A stretch of 64,000 nucleotides of DNA from Tistrella mobilis (GCF_041468085.1 NZ_CP121017.1:2483676-2547675); one strand, 5' to 3'. Shown: positions 51,664 to 61,630, counted from the first letter of the stretch. The notes: generated from the sequence alone by a model not told the origin. Translations and numbers: made by a program.

Positions 51664-53181
51664 ATGTTCACCCCTCTCGATCCACCGATGGAGACACTCG
51701 CGGCCGAGGTGGTCGTGGTCGGTGCCGGTGCCGCCGGCCTTGCCACCGCGCTCAATCTCGCGCCGCGACGCGTGGTGGTTCTTGCCCTCGGCCCTGCCGC
51801 CACCGGATGGGCCCAGGGCGGCATTGCCGCTGCCACCGGGCCGGATGACAGCCCGGCGCTTCATGCCGCGGATACCGAAGCCGCCGGCGCCGGCCTGGTC
51901 GATCCGCTGGTCGCCGCCCTGGTGACGGCGGCCGCACCGGGCTGCATAGACTGGCTGCAGGCCGCCGGTGTGGTCTTCGATCCCGGGGCAGACGGTCGTC
52001 CGGCGCGCGGGCTGGAAGCCGCTCATGGCCGGGCACGCATCCTGCATTCCGGCGGCGATGCAACCGGCCGGGCCATCCTGGCCGCCCTCACCGCCCGGGC
52101 GGGGGCCTCGCCCCATATCCACCGGCTCGACAGCGCCGAGGCCACAGCCCTGCTGACCGACGCCCGGGGCCAGATCGCCGGTATCACCGTCGATCTGGCC
52201 GGCCGCCGGCTGATGATCCGCGCCGCAGCCATCGTACTGGCGACCGGCGGTATCGGCGGGCTCTACGCCCACAGCACCAACCCGCCCGGCGCCGTCGGCC
52301 GCGGCCTCGCTCTCGCCACCCGGATTGGCGCCCGGCTTCGCGACCTCGAATTCGTGCAGTTCCATCCGACCGCCATGGATCTCGGCAGCGATCCGATGCC
52401 GCTCGCCTCGGAAGCGATCCGCGGCGCCGGGGCAGTGCTGATCGATGGCGCCGGACAGCCGGTCATGGCCGGTATCCCCGGCGGCGATCTGGCCCCCCGC
52501 GACGTGGTCGCCCGGCAGGTCGCCGCGGCCATCGATGCGGGCAGCCGGGTGTTCCTGGACGCCCGTGCAGCGATCGGCCCCGGCTTCACCGACCGTTTTC
52601 CGTCCGCAGCTGCCGCCTGCATGAAAGCCGGGGTGGATCCGGCGCGCCAGCCGATCCCGGTCGCGCCGGCTGCCCACTACCACATGGGTGGCATTGCCGT
52701 AGACCTCGCCGGCCGTACCAGCATTCCCGGCCTCTGGGCGGCGGGGGAAGTGGCCGCCACAGGGCTGCACGGCGCCAATCGGCTCGCCTCGAACTCGCTG
52801 CTCGAAGCCCTGGTCTGCGGCAGCTGGGTGGCGCGCGACATCCTTGCCGCTTCGCCGGATGCCCGTGCACCGGTCATCCGCCCGGCGCTCCGGGGCCCCA
52901 GCGCCGACAGTGGCGACAGCGCTGCCGCAGTCCGACATCTGCGTGTTGCGATGTCGCGTCAGGCCGGCGTGCTGCGCGATGCCCCGGGCCTCGATCATCT
53001 GATCGGCCTTGCGGCCGCGATCGAAGCCGACCCGAAGCAGCCGGCGGCGATCGCCGACCGCGCCCTTGTCTGCCGGCTGATCGCCGAAGCTGCCCGTGAC
53101 CGTCCCGACAGCGTCGGCGCCCATCGACGCACCGACACCGCCCCCCTCGCCTCCCGGGAAATCCGTCATGTCCATGCCTGA
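51664..53181 (+). CDS. nadB: L-aspartate oxidase
   Basis: A 505-residue FAD enzyme that oxidises aspartate to iminoaspartate for NadA. The FAD-binding GAGAAGLATAL is near residue 21. GWAQGGIAAATGPDDSP, LATGGIGGLYAHSTNPPGAVG, FVQFHPTAM and AHYHMGGIAVD are typical, as is GANRLASNSLLEALVCG. The start could be ATG 51664 or an in-frame GTG at 51655 that overlaps the nadA stop. It is slightly shorter than the E. coli enzyme (540 residues), mainly in the C-terminal helical domain. Its end overlaps nadC. Confidence 0.95.
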   Translation: MFTPLDPPMETLAAEVVVVGAGAAGLATALNLAPRRVVVLALGPAATGWAQGGIAAATGPDDSPALHAADTEAAGAGLVDPLVAALVTAAAPGCIDWLQAAGVVFDPGADGRPARGLEAAHGRARILHSGGDATGRAILAALTARAGASPHIHRLDSAEATALLTDARGQIAGITVDLAGRRLMIRAAAIVLATGGIGGLYAHSTNPPGAVGRGLALATRIGARLRDLEFVQFHPTAMDLGSDPMPLASEAIRGAGAVLIDGAGQPVMAGIPGGDLAPRDVVARQVAAAIDAGSRVFLDARAAIGPGFTDRFPSAAAACMKAGVDPARQPIPVAPAAHYHMGGIAVDLAGRTSIPGLWAAGEVAATGLHGANRLASNSLLEALVCGSWVARDILAASPDARAPVIRPALRGPSADSGDSAAAVRHLRVAMSRQAGVLRDAPGLDHLIGLAAAIEADPKQPAAIADRALVCRLIAEAARDRPDSVGAHRRTDTAPLASREIRHVHA

Positions 53182-54025
53182 CCTCTCGCCGCTTCCCGAG
53201 ATCCTCGTGGAGCCGATCCTGCGGGCCGCCCTGATCGAGGATCTGGGCCGCGCCGGCGACATCACATCCGCAGCGGTGATCCCGGCCGGGGCGCGCATGG
53301 CGGCGGTGATGGCGGCACGTCAGCCGGGTGTGATGGCGGGCGGCGCCGTCGCCGCCCTGGCCTTTCGTCTGCTCGATCCCGGAATCGAGACACAGATCAT
53401 CATCCCCGATGGCGCCCCGGTGGTGCCAGGCGATGTGGTGATGACGATCGAGGGGCCGGCCCGGTCGGTTCTGGGTGCGGAGCGGGTGGCGCTCAACCTC
53501 GCCTGCAGGCTGGCCGGCATCGCCACGGCAACCGCCGGCCTGGTTGCGGCAGCAAGCCCCCATCGGGCCCGGATCACCTGCACCCGCAAGACCACACCCG
53601 GCCTGCGCGCCCTCGAAAAATATGCGGTGCGGGCCGGCGGCGGCGCCAATCACCGCTTCGGTCTCGACGACGCGGTGCTGATCAAGGATAACCACATCGC
53701 GGTCGCGGGCGGTGTCGGCGTCGCCATCCGCCGGGCGCGCGCCCATGTCGGACATCTGGTGAAGATCGAGGTTGAAATCGACCATCCCGACCAGTTGGAC
53801 GAAGCGCTGGACGCGGGCGTCGATGCGGTTCTGCTCGACAACATGACACCGGCACAGCTTGCCGGGGCCGTAGCCCGCATCGGCGGGCGGGCGATCACCG
53901 AAGCCTCGGGGCGGATCACCCGGGAAACGGTCGCCGCGGTCGCAGCCACTGGCGTCGACCTGATCTCGGCCGGCTGGCTCACCCACAGCGCGCCGATCCT
54001 GGACCTCGGCCTCGACCTGCCATGA
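53168..54025 (+). CDS. nadC: nicotinate-nucleotide diphosphorylase (carboxylating)
   Basis: A 285-residue enzyme that turns quinolinate and PRPP into nicotinate mononucleotide. Marks are EDLGRAGDITSAAVIP, ERVALNLACRLAGIATAT, TCTRKTTPGLRALEKYAVRAGGGANHR, LIKDNHIA and VDAVLLDNM. The C-terminus LTHSAPILDLGLDLP is complete, so the IS element directly downstream has not cut it. The start ATG 53168 (or 53174) lies inside the end of nadB, consistent with coupled translation. Confidence 0.95.
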   Translation: MSMPDLSPLPEILVEPILRAALIEDLGRAGDITSAAVIPAGARMAAVMAARQPGVMAGGAVAALAFRLLDPGIETQIIIPDGAPVVPGDVVMTIEGPARSVLGAERVALNLACRLAGIATATAGLVAAASPHRARITCTRKTTPGLRALEKYAVRAGGGANHRFGLDDAVLIKDNHIAVAGGVGVAIRRARAHVGHLVKIEVEIDHPDQLDEALDAGVDAVLLDNMTPAQLAGAVARIGGRAITEASGRITRETVAAVAATGVDLISAGWLTHSAPILDLGLDLP

Positions 54026-54054
54026 GATACCGTCACGCTGAGCAAGCGCTTTTT

Positions 54055-55224
54055 TCAGTCGGCGAGCTTTGGCACGAAGGGTTTTCGAGCCTTGGCGACG
54101 GCGTAGACGGCGACGAGGAGTTTTCGCATGGCGGCGACGAGGGCGAGCTTTGGTGGCTTTCCCTGTGCGCGCAGTCGGTCGTAGAAGGCTTTGAGCCACG
54201 GGTTTCGGCGGACAGCGGTGAGGGTTGGCATCCACAAGGCGGTGCGCAGGCGCGCGTTGCCGATCGGGGTGATGCCGGCGCGGGTGGGGCGGCGCTTTCC
54301 GGAGTGGCGCAGGGCTGGGATGACGCCGACGTAGGCTGCCAGGGCTGCGGGGCTGTCGAAGCGGGCCGGATCGCCGAGTTCGGCGATGAGGCGTGCTGCG
54401 GTGCTGGGACCGATTCCGTCGATGGAGGTCAGCAGCGAGCCGACCTCGTGCTCGTCGAGCAGACGGGTGATGTCGTCGTCACGGTCGGCCAAGCGGCGGC
54501 GCCACAGATCGAGATCCTGACAGATGTCGCGGACCTGGACGCGGTAGGCGGGGCCGTGGTGCTGGCCGACCGAGCGCTTGGCCGCGGCGATGATCTGGTC
54601 GGCCAGTTCGCTTCCGACGGCGTGGCGGCCATCGTAGCGCAGCTTGGCGAGCCGGCGTGGCGTGGCTTTGGCGACGGCCTCGGCGGTGGGGTATTCCGCC
54701 AGGATGGCGGTGGCCAGCATGCTGTCGAGCGTGCGGACATAGCGTCGGAATTCCGGGAAGCCGAGATCGACCAGCCGGCGGAGCTGGCGGACGCGGTCGT
54801 CGAAATCCTGGCGCAGCCGGTCGCGGTGGCGAACCAGTTCGCGCAGCTCCTCGCTGGCCCGGCTGCCCAGCCGGGTCGGGGAGGGGCGCTTTTCCCGCCC
54901 GAAGCGGGCCAGGCCGAGGGCGTCGATGGCGTCGGTCTTGGTGCGCTCCAGGCTCTCGCCCTGGAAGCGGTGGGTGCGCAGCGGGTTGATCAGGGCGACC
55001 TCGTAGCCCTTGGCCGCCAGCACGGCGAACAGGTTCTTCCAGTAATGCCCGGTCGCCTCCATGACCACCAGCGCCTCACCCGGCGGGGCCAGCGCGGCCA
55101 GCAACGCGCCGTGCCCGGCCGCGTCTTCGGTGAACGGCTTGGGTTTGGCCAGGACCGTGCCGTCCGCATCAAGGATGGCGAAGACATGGGTTTCCGACGC
55201 GATGTCGATGCCGACGAATTGCAT
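54055..55224 (-). CDS. IS110 family transposase
   Basis: A 389-residue recombinase. The N-terminal RuvC-like DEDD domain starts QFVGIDIASETH (Asp7), with VVMEATGHYW and RTKTDAIDALGLARF. The C-terminal transposase-20 domain shows LLTSIDGIGPSTAARLIAELGD, then YVGVIPALRHSGKRR, which holds the probable nucleophile serine, and GNARLRTALWMPTL. The start ATG 55224 has GGGAGG upstream. The gene looks intact. The family is directed by a structured RNA from the element's non-coding end, which for this type lies upstream of the gene, here above 55225. Confidence 0.93.
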   Translation of the reverse strand: MQFVGIDIASETHVFAILDADGTVLAKPKPFTEDAAGHGALLAALAPPGEALVVMEATGHYWKNLFAVLAAKGYEVALINPLRTHRFQGESLERTKTDAIDALGLARFGREKRPSPTRLGSRASEELRELVRHRDRLRQDFDDRVRQLRRLVDLGFPEFRRYVRTLDSMLATAILAEYPTAEAVAKATPRRLAKLRYDGRHAVGSELADQIIAAAKRSVGQHHGPAYRVQVRDICQDLDLWRRRLADRDDDITRLLDEHEVGSLLTSIDGIGPSTAARLIAELGDPARFDSPAALAAYVGVIPALRHSGKRRPTRAGITPIGNARLRTALWMPTLTAVRRNPWLKAFYDRLRAQGKPPKLALVAAMRKLLVAVYAVAKARKPFVPKLAD

Positions 55225-55352
55225 GGCGCCTCCCGTGCGGATGAGCCGGAAGCCTCGGAGCCGGTGCTCGTGCCCCTGCTTGTCCATGCGCGGATGACCG
55301 CCCCGATCGGGGCGGTCATCCGCCCCCTCGCCACGACACCGCCGGATACCGT
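55225..55352 (-). ncRNA. candidate guide (bridge) RNA region of the IS110 element
   Basis: The non-coding part upstream of the transposase gene, where IS110-type elements are known to encode their bridge RNA. It contains a perfect 34-bp palindrome (55290-55323, two 17-base arms with GATC at the centre) and a direct repeat GAGCCGG at 55243 and 55258. The guide loops could not be assigned by eye. Confidence 0.35.
55290..55323. repeat. perfect 34-bp palindrome upstream of the transposase gene
   Basis: Two 17-base arms are exactly complementary with no loop and centre on GATC. Single-stranded DNA or RNA would fold into a very stable hairpin. It begins 66 bp before the transposase start codon. 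Confidence 0.9.
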
Positions 55353-55595
55353 TCGGGCAAAAAGCACCGGGCGAGGGCGCCAATCTCATGCACGAAGATC
55401 ATCCTTCGAGCGCAACGCGGCGACCCTCTCCCGGCTATCAGGCCAAACATCCTACCAGGAGACGGCCCGATGAGTGGAATTCATACAAGCACACTGCAAG
55501 ACTGATACGTGCATGTCGTCTATCGCTTTAAACGTTCTTTCAGAATTAGGGGATGATAGTCTGGAAACTTTCATGCTCTGCGGGACGATCGACAC
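55353..55595. other. 243-bp region between the IS element and the HD-GYP gene
   Basis: No supported gene; the only frame with an AGGAG-like site (ATG 55469) has 11 codons. The part from 55500 to 55570 is AT-rich and probably carries the promoter of the HD-GYP gene, though no clear -35/-10 pair is seen. Confidence 0.45.
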
Positions 55596-56696
55596 GTGAC
55601 CGAAGACGGCGAGGCAGGCGGCTCATCCGGCCGCATCGCGACATTGCTGCTGAACGCGACGGGCGACGATCTGGCGACGATCCTGGATCTGATCGCAGCA
55701 CCGGCTTTCGTCGTCGATCCGGCGGGAGATGGCTTCATGTTCCGCGCGAACAACATCGCCCATGCGCATGCCACCGGCCTCAGCTTTCGTGAAAAGGCCG
55801 GCCAGCGTATGGACGAATTCCTGCCCGACGACATCGCCGCCCAGGTCTGCCGCAATTATGCGACCTGCGTCGCCGAGCGGGTACCGCTCACCTATGAGGA
55901 ATGCCTCGATCTGCCGGCCGGCCGTCGGTGGTGGCGCACCACCCTGATCCCGCTGATCGGCCCGGACGGCATGGTGCGGCGGGTGATCGGTACCGGTAAC
56001 GATATCACCGTGGTCCATCAGCTGAGCGAACGCGCCCATGCCCTGGTGGTGGAGCAGGAAGCACTGCGTCGGCGCCTGACCAGGACGCTGAAGACCGCGG
56101 TTGACGCGCTCGTCACCGCCATGGAGACACGGGATCCATACACCGCCGGGCATCAGCGCCAGGTCGCGGAGCTTTCGGAAGCGATTGCCGCCGCCTTCGG
56201 TCTGGACGACGAAACCCGTGAGATGATCCGGCTGGGCGCCGTGCTTCACGACATCGGCAAGCTGGGTGTGCCCACTGAACTGCTGGTGAAACCGGGGCGG
56301 CTGCGGCAGGAAGAATACGCCCTGATCCGAGCCCATGCGCGCGTCGGTATCGAGATGATGGACGGGATCGATCTGCCCGAAATCGTGCGTACCATCGTGA
56401 CCGATCATCACGAGCGGCTGGACGGCAGCGGCTATCCGCGCGGGTTGACCGCTCGCCAGATCGCCTTGCCGGTGCGGATCGTCATGGTCGCGGATGTAAT
56501 CGATGCCATGCTGACCGACCGCCCCTATCGCCGACACCTGGATCTTGCGGCGGTCACCGAAGAATTCTCCCGCCATGGCGGCAAGGCCTATGACCAGGAA
56601 GTGGCTGCCGTCGCGCTGTCGCTGATCCGGGGCGACCTGCCGGGCTTCTCCCTCCCCGAAACCTGGCACATGCATCGCGCGCCGCGGCTTCTCTGA
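55596..56696 (+). CDS. PAS-HD-GYP domain protein, probable c-di-GMP phosphodiesterase
   Basis: A 366-residue protein predicted to hydrolyse cyclic di-GMP. Residues 25-150 form a PAS-like sensor (IAAPAFVVDPAGDGFMFRAN, then RRVIGTGNDIT). A short coiled coil leads to the HD-GYP domain with GHQRQVAELSEAIA, VLHDIGKLGVP, and the full HHERLDGSGYPRGL signature. No membrane segment or receiver domain is seen. The start is GTG 55596; no ATG fits upstream of the PAS domain. It is a single gene downstream of the IS element. Confidence 0.9.
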   Translation: MTEDGEAGGSSGRIATLLLNATGDDLATILDLIAAPAFVVDPAGDGFMFRANNIAHAHATGLSFREKAGQRMDEFLPDDIAAQVCRNYATCVAERVPLTYEECLDLPAGRRWWRTTLIPLIGPDGMVRRVIGTGNDITVVHQLSERAHALVVEQEALRRRLTRTLKTAVDALVTAMETRDPYTAGHQRQVAELSEAIAAAFGLDDETREMIRLGAVLHDIGKLGVPTELLVKPGRLRQEEYALIRAHARVGIEMMDGIDLPEIVRTIVTDHHERLDGSGYPRGLTARQIALPVRIVMVADVIDAMLTDRPYRRHLDLAAVTEEFSRHGGKAYDQEVAAVALSLIRGDLPGFSLPETWHMHRAPRLL

Positions 56697-56845
56697 TGCG
56701 GGCGAGGGAGGTTGGGTCTTGCAGATTGCCGCAAGACACCGTCCCATCATGCACCGGCTTTTCGCCGGCCCGGTATCGGGTGTCGTATGGCCCGGAGAAG
56801 GCCCCCTGAACCGGTTCACGGCTCCAGGGAAGGAGACGCACCCTC

Positions 56846-57892
56846 ATGTCCCGCAACCCGCTTGACGGCTTCACCGTCGATCGCGACCGGATCGGCACGA
56901 TCGGCCGCGACCTGCAGCGCCCGGAATGCATCCTGGCCGAGCGTGACGGCACGCTCTGGGCGGCGGATGCCCGCGGCGGGGTCACCCGCATCTCCGCCGA
57001 TGGCAGCCAGCGCTTCATCGCCCAGCACGCAGATGCCCGCTTCGCCACCGCCGATCAGGCCACACCCGGTGCGCTCGAAGCCAGGTTCACGCAGGGCACG
57101 CTGCCCAACGGGCTCGCCTTCGCCCGCAATGGCGACATCCTGATCTCGAATTTCGGCACCGACCGGCTCGAAGTCATGACCCGCGACGGCGAGGTCCGCA
57201 CGCTCTACGACACGATCGACGGCCAGCCGATCGGCAAGGTGAACTTCGTTCTGCGCGACAGCCGCGACCGGATCTGGCTGACGGTCTCCACACGGGTCAA
57301 CCCGTGGACCGAGGCAGCGGCCCGGCGCGTACGCGACGGGTATATCGCCGTGGTCGACCAGCACGGGCTCCGCGTCGTCGCCGACGGTTTTGCCTTCACG
57401 AACGAGATCCGCTTCGATGCAGCTGAAGACTGGCTGTACATCGTCGAGACCACCGGCCCGCACATCACCCGGATGCGGGTGGTCGAGGATACGGCGGGGG
57501 TCCGGCTCACCAATCGCGAGATCTTCGGGCCGGCCCATCTGGGCGGCTGCCCCGACGGCATCGCCTTCGACGCCTTCGGCAATCTGTGGTGCACGCTGAT
57601 CATGGTCGACCGTCTGGTCGCGATCACGCCGGAGGGTGAGCTGCGGGTGCTGCTCGACGACGGCGATCCCGAGATTTCCCGCGCATACATGGCGAAATTC
57701 GATGCCGGCACGATCACCGTCGACGACATGATGCAGGCTCAGGGAACGATCGCCCCCTGGATGGCCAGCGTCACCTTCGGTGGCCCCGACCTGCAGACCG
57801 TCTATCTGGGCAGCCTTCGCGGCACCACCATCCCGTTCTTCCAGGCCCCCGTGGCGGGATTGCCGATGATCCACTGGAACGAGCAGCACTGA
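56846..57892 (+). CDS. SMP-30/gluconolactonase family protein
   Basis: A 348-residue six-bladed beta-propeller protein, probably a sugar lactonase or related hydrolase. Marks are LQRPECILAERDGTLWAAD, GTLPNGLAFARNGDILISNFG, GKVNFVLRDSRDRIWLTVSTR, FTNEIRFDAAEDWLYIVETT and GGCPDGIAFDAFGNLW. These supply the glutamate, asparagine and aspartate metal ligands of the family. There is no signal peptide. The start ATG 56846 has AAGGAG nine bases upstream. The convergent TauE gene ends 35 bp away. Confidence 0.88.
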   Translation: MSRNPLDGFTVDRDRIGTIGRDLQRPECILAERDGTLWAADARGGVTRISADGSQRFIAQHADARFATADQATPGALEARFTQGTLPNGLAFARNGDILISNFGTDRLEVMTRDGEVRTLYDTIDGQPIGKVNFVLRDSRDRIWLTVSTRVNPWTEAAARRVRDGYIAVVDQHGLRVVADGFAFTNEIRFDAAEDWLYIVETTGPHITRMRVVEDTAGVRLTNREIFGPAHLGGCPDGIAFDAFGNLWCTLIMVDRLVAITPEGELRVLLDDGDPEISRAYMAKFDAGTITVDDMMQAQGTIAPWMASVTFGGPDLQTVYLGSLRGTTIPFFQAPVAGLPMIHWNEQH

Positions 57893-57927
57893 GGTGAAAC
57901 CAGCGGCGGCCGCCGGCCGGGCGCCGC

Positions 57928-58692
57928 TCAGCCGGCCCGGAAGAAGGCGATGGTCATCGCCACGCCGATGGTGATGACCACCGCCTTCAGCCAGGGCCGC
58001 GGAATGCGGCGGCCGAGCCGGGCACCGGCAATGCCGCCTGCCACCGCCGCTACCGCCATCACCGCGGCCGGCTGCCAGGCGACCACACCGGCCGCGGCAT
58101 AAGCGATGACGGCGATGGCGGTCAGAACCACCGACATCAGGTTCTTGAGCGCATTGGCCGCGTTCAGATCGGCAATGCCCATGACGGTGAACAGCGCCAG
58201 CAGCAGAATGCCGACTCCGCCGTTGAAATAGCCGCCATAGGCCGAAACCAGGAACAGCCCCGCAACCAACTGTGCCGGGCCGCCCGCTCCCATGCGGGTG
58301 AGTGCGCGGGCAAGGCGGTCACCGGCTGCGAACAGCAGGGTGGCCGCCGCCAGCAGCCAGGGCACCAGCCCGCGGAACACATCGTCCGGCGTCACCACCA
58401 GCAGCCCCGCCCCCACCAGCCCGCCCAGCAGGGCGGCGACCAGCAGCGGCCAGGGCCTGCGGCCACGGAAAACCGTGCCCATCTCGGCGCGATAGCCCCA
58501 GCAGCTGCCGACATAGCCGGGCAGCAGGGCCACGGTGCCCGTGGCATTGGCCATGACTGGCGGAATGCCGGCCTGGATCAATGCCGGCAAGGTCAGAAAA
58601 CTGCCGCCGCCGGCCAGCGCGTTCAGCACACCGGCAACGAAGGCCGCGCCGGCCAGCAGGGCCAGGCCGGACAGATCATGGACGACGTACAT
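57928..58692 (-). CDS. TauE/SafE family membrane transporter
   Basis: A 254-residue polytopic inner-membrane protein of the sulfite exporter TauE/SafE family. About eight hydrophobic segments are seen. The family mark VAGVLNALAGGGSFLTLPALIQAGIP lies at the N-terminus, and GGYFNGGVGILLLALFTVMG in the second half, with LNAANALKNLMSVVLTA after it. The likely substrate is an organosulfur or sulfite-like anion, but the family is broad. It lies between the SMP-30 gene (convergent) and valS (same strand, upstream). Confidence 0.88.
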   Translation of the reverse strand: MYVVHDLSGLALLAGAAFVAGVLNALAGGGSFLTLPALIQAGIPPVMANATGTVALLPGYVGSCWGYRAEMGTVFRGRRPWPLLVAALLGGLVGAGLLVVTPDDVFRGLVPWLLAAATLLFAAGDRLARALTRMGAGGPAQLVAGLFLVSAYGGYFNGGVGILLLALFTVMGIADLNAANALKNLMSVVLTAIAVIAYAAAGVVAWQPAAVMAVAAVAGGIAGARLGRRIPRPWLKAVVITIGVAMTIAFFRAG

Positions 58693-58742
58693 CGGGCGGG
58701 GGATCCGAGACTTCGGGTCATCATATGTTTCAGGCGAAACGA

Positions 58743-58773
58743 ACGGCCGCCCCCATAGAAAGGGTGCGGCCGT
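58743..58773 (-). terminator. probable terminator of valS
   Basis: ACGGCCGC and GCGGCCGT arms, extended by CCC/GGG after one mismatch, enclose a TTTCTAT loop. On the minus strand the hairpin starts 18 bases after the valS stop and is followed by TCGTTTCG, a weak T-run. Confidence 0.55.
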
Positions 58774-58791
58774 CTCGGCAAGACAGGCAGA

Positions 58792-61461
58792 TCAGGCCTT
58801 GCGCATCGCCTGGACGCGCGCCAGTGCCTTCGACAGGGCCTCGCGATCGGCAACCGCCTGGGCGCGCCGCTCGCGATTCTCCTCCACCACCTCTTCCGGC
58901 GCCTTGGCGACAAAAGCCGGGTTGTCGAGCCGCTTGTCGATGCCAGCGATGTCGCGGTCGAGCTTGGTGATTTCGCCTTCCAGACGCTTGATCTCGACAG
59001 CGGCGTCGATGACGTCGGCGATCGGCAGCAGCACCACCTCGCCGTTCACGATCGTCTCGACCGTGCCCGCCACTTCGCCGTCGACGAACTCGATCCGCTC
59101 GGCACGGGCCAGGCGGGCCAGCGCATCGCCGTGGGTCGCGGCACGGTTGCGGGTCACCTCGGACGCGTTCCGGAACAGCACCGGCACCTTGGCGGCCGGC
59201 GGCACGTTCAGTTCCGAGCGCACGCTACGCACGGCGGAAACCGCCTCGATCAGCCAGCCGATCTCGGCATCGGCTGCCGGGTCGGCGAGCGTTGCCGGAG
59301 CAAGCACCGGCCAGGCGCCCGTGATCGCCTGCGCAGGTGTCCGGCTGCCGGGGCGGGTCTCCCAGAGCTGCTCGGTCATGAACGGCATCATGGGATGGAG
59401 CAGCAGCAGGATCTGATCCAGCACCCAGGCCAGCGTTGCCCGGGTCTCGGCCAGGGCCGCGCTCTCCCCGCCCTGCAGGATCGGCTTCGCCAGCTCGACA
59501 TACCAGTCGCAGACGATGTCCCAGGTGAAGCGATAGGCAGCCTGGGCCGCCTCGTTGAAGCGGAACGCCTCCATCGCCTCGGTGACGGCCTGGGTCGCCC
59601 GCGCCGCCTCGCCCACGATCCAGCGGTTCAGCACATGGCTGACCGCGGCAGGATCGAAGCCCTCGACGCTCTCGGCCCCGTTCATCTCGGCGAAGCGCGC
59701 CGCGTTCCAGAGCTTGGTCGAGAAGTTGCGATAGCCGGCGACGCGCGCTTCCGCGAGCTTGACGTCGCGGCCCTGGGCGGCCAGCGCCAGCAGGGTGAAA
59801 CGCACGGCATCCGCGCCGTATTTGTCGATCAGGTCGATGGGGTCGATGACGTTCCCCTTCGACTTCGACATCTTCTGGCCCTTTTCATCGCGGACCAGAG
59901 CGTGGATGTAGACGGTGCGGAACGGCACATCGCCCATGAAATGCAGGCCCATCATCATCATCCGGGCAACCCAGAAGAAGATGATGTCGAAGCCGGTCAC
60001 CAGGACGTCGCCCGGGTAATAGCGGTCAAGCTCCGGGGTCTGTTCCGGCCAGCCGAGCGTGCCGAAGGGCCAGAGCGCCGAGCTGAACCAGGTGTCGAGC
60101 ACGTCGCTGTCCTGGGTGAGTTCGACGGTCTCGCCATAATGAGCGGCCGCTGCCGCCTTGGCCTCGGTCTCGGTTTCTTCGACGAACACCGTGCCGTCCG
60201 GCCCGTACCAGGCCGGCACGCGATGGCCCCACCAGATCTGGCGCGACACGCACCAGGGCTGGATGTTGCGCATCCACTCGAAATAGGTGTTCTCCCACTG
60301 CTTCGGCACAAAGACGGTCTTGCCGGTCTCCACCGCCTCGACCGCCGGGATGGCGAGCCTGGGCGCATCGACATACCACTGATCGGTCAGCCAGGGTTCG
60401 ATGACCACGCCCGAACGGTCGCCGTATGGGACGGTGTGGGTGACCGGCTCGATCCCCTCCAGCAGACCTGCTGCCTCCATGTCGGCAACGATCCGCTCGC
60501 GCGCCTTGAACCGGTCCAGACCGCGATAGGCGGCCGGAATCACCGGTTCATCGACGATGCAGGCATCGGCATCGAGCACGTTGATCATGGCGAGACCATG
60601 ACGCCGGCCGACCTCGAAGTCGTTGAAATCATGTGCCGGCGTGATCTTCACCGCGCCCGACCCCTTCTCGGGGTCGGAATAGGTGTCGGCGACGATCGGG
60701 ATCCGCCGGCCGGTCAGCGGCAGCAGGATCTCCTTGCCGACCAGATCGGCATAGCGCTCGTCATCGGGATGCACCGCAACCGCGGTATCGCCCAGCATGG
60801 TCTCGGGACGCGTGGTCGCGACCACGATGTGGCGGCCCGAGCCGTCGGCCAGCGGGTAGCGCAGGTGCCAGTAATTGCCCTTCACTTCCTTCGGCTCGAC
60901 CTCCAGGTCCGAGATCGCGGTCTTGAGCTTCGGATCCCAGTTGACCAGCCGCTTGTCGCGGTAGATCAGCCCCTGCTTGTAGAGGGTGACGAACACCTTG
61001 CGCACCGCAGCCGAGAAGGCCGGGTCCATGGTGAAACGTTCGCGGGGCCAGTCGGCCGAGGCGCCAAGCCGGGTGAGCTGATCCAGAATACGACCGCCCG
61101 ACTGCTCCTTCCACGTCCAGATCCGGTCGATCAGACCGTCGCGGCCGACATCGTTGCGGGTGATGCCCTGCTCGGCCAGCTGGCGTTCCACGACCATCTG
61201 GGTCGCAATGCCCGCATGGTCCGTGCCGGGCTGCCACAGCGTGTCGCGCCCGGTCATGCGCCGATAGCGGATCAGCGCATCCTGGATGGTGAAGGTCAAC
61301 GCATGGCCGATATGCAGGCTGCCGGTGACGTTCGGCGGCGGCATCATGATCGTGTACGGGTCCGCCCCCGAGCGCACATCGGCGCGGAAGGCCCCGCTCC
61401 TGCGCCAGCCCTCGTAAATCGGCGCCTCGGCCTCTTGAGGCCTGAAGGTCTTGTCCAGCAT
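58792..61461 (-). CDS. valS: valine--tRNA ligase
   Basis: An 889-residue class I aminoacyl-tRNA synthetase. The ATP site HIGH motif is in [15 protein letters not shown] near residue 47, and [12 protein letters not shown] lies in the second half. The editing domain has [19 protein letters not shown] and [15 protein letters not shown]-terminal coiled coil ([20 protein letters not shown]) is typical of ValRS. The start ATG 61461 (MLDKTFRPQ) is preceded by GGAACGG. The open frame upstream of it overlaps popZ and is not coding. It follows popZ by 169 bp. Confidence 0.97.
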   Translation of the reverse strand: MLDKTFRPQEAEAPIYEGWRRSGAFRADVRSGADPYTIMMPPPNVTGSLHIGHALTFTIQDALIRYRRMTGRDTLWQPGTDHAGIATQMVVERQLAEQGITRNDVGRDGLIDRIWTWKEQSGGRILDQLTRLGASADWPRERFTMDPAFSAAVRKVFVTLYKQGLIYRDKRLVNWDPKLKTAISDLEVEPKEVKGNYWHLRYPLADGSGRHIVVATTRPETMLGDTAVAVHPDDERYADLVGKEILLPLTGRRIPIVADTYSDPEKGSGAVKITPAHDFNDFEVGRRHGLAMINVLDADACIVDEPVIPAAYRGLDRFKARERIVADMEAAGLLEGIEPVTHTVPYGDRSGVVIEPWLTDQWYVDAPRLAIPAVEAVETGKTVFVPKQWENTYFEWMRNIQPWCVSRQIWWGHRVPAWYGPDGTVFVEETETEAKAAAAAHYGETVELTQDSDVLDTWFSSALWPFGTLGWPEQTPELDRYYPGDVLVTGFDIIFFWVARMMMMGLHFMGDVPFRTVYIHALVRDEKGQKMSKSKGNVIDPIDLIDKYGADAVRFTLLALAAQGRDVKLAEARVAGYRNFSTKLWNAARFAEMNGAESVEGFDPAAVSHVLNRWIVGEAARATQAVTEAMEAFRFNEAAQAAYRFTWDIVCDWYVELAKPILQGGESAALAETRATLAWVLDQILLLLHPMMPFMTEQLWETRPGSRTPAQAITGAWPVLAPATLADPAADAEIGWLIEAVSAVRSVRSELNVPPAAKVPVLFRNASEVTRNRAATHGDALARLARAERIEFVDGEVAGTVETIVNGEVVLLPIADVIDAAVEIKRLEGEITKLDRDIAGIDKRLDNPAFVAKAPEEVVEENRERRAQAVADREALSKALARVQAMRKA

Positions 61462-61591
61462 GCCGTTCCGTTCCGCTGTCTTCTGGGGCGGTCGGTCTGG
61501 CCCGAACGGGCTCACCGGCCGCCGATCTGTGCAGGGCCGGGCGCGGCGTCGGCCGGATGACCCGGCCTTTCGTCCCCGTCCGGCGTGATCA

Positions 61592-61613
61592 GGGCGTGCC
61601 CGCGGGCACGCCC
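61592..61613. repeat. 22-bp perfect palindrome between popZ and valS
   Basis: GGGCGTGCCCG and its exact complement meet without a loop, 18 bp after the popZ stop. No T-run follows. It may slow or end popZ transcription or stabilise the mRNA end. Confidence 0.6.
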
Positions 61614-61630
61614 GCCGGACAGCCTGCGGC

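Larger units (their letters stand above)
54026..55352 (-). mobile_element. IS110-family insertion sequence, ends tentative
   Basis: A single DEDD-type transposase gene with a short 3' and longer 5' non-coding part, directly after the nadC stop. The octamer GATACCGT occurs at 54026-54033 and again at 55345-55352, in direct orientation. I use it as a provisional pair of ends, giving about 1.3 kb, a normal size for the family. IS110 elements lack terminal inverted repeats, so the true ends need comparison with an empty site. Confidence 0.6.

Noticed and set aside
51205-53298. A 697-codon open frame on the minus strand
   Set aside because: It is antisense to nadA, nadB and nadC; the translation resembles no protein family.
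54026-54054. nadC truncated by the IS element
   Set aside because: The NadC C-terminus (LTHSAPILDLGLDLP) is complete and its stop lies just before the element.
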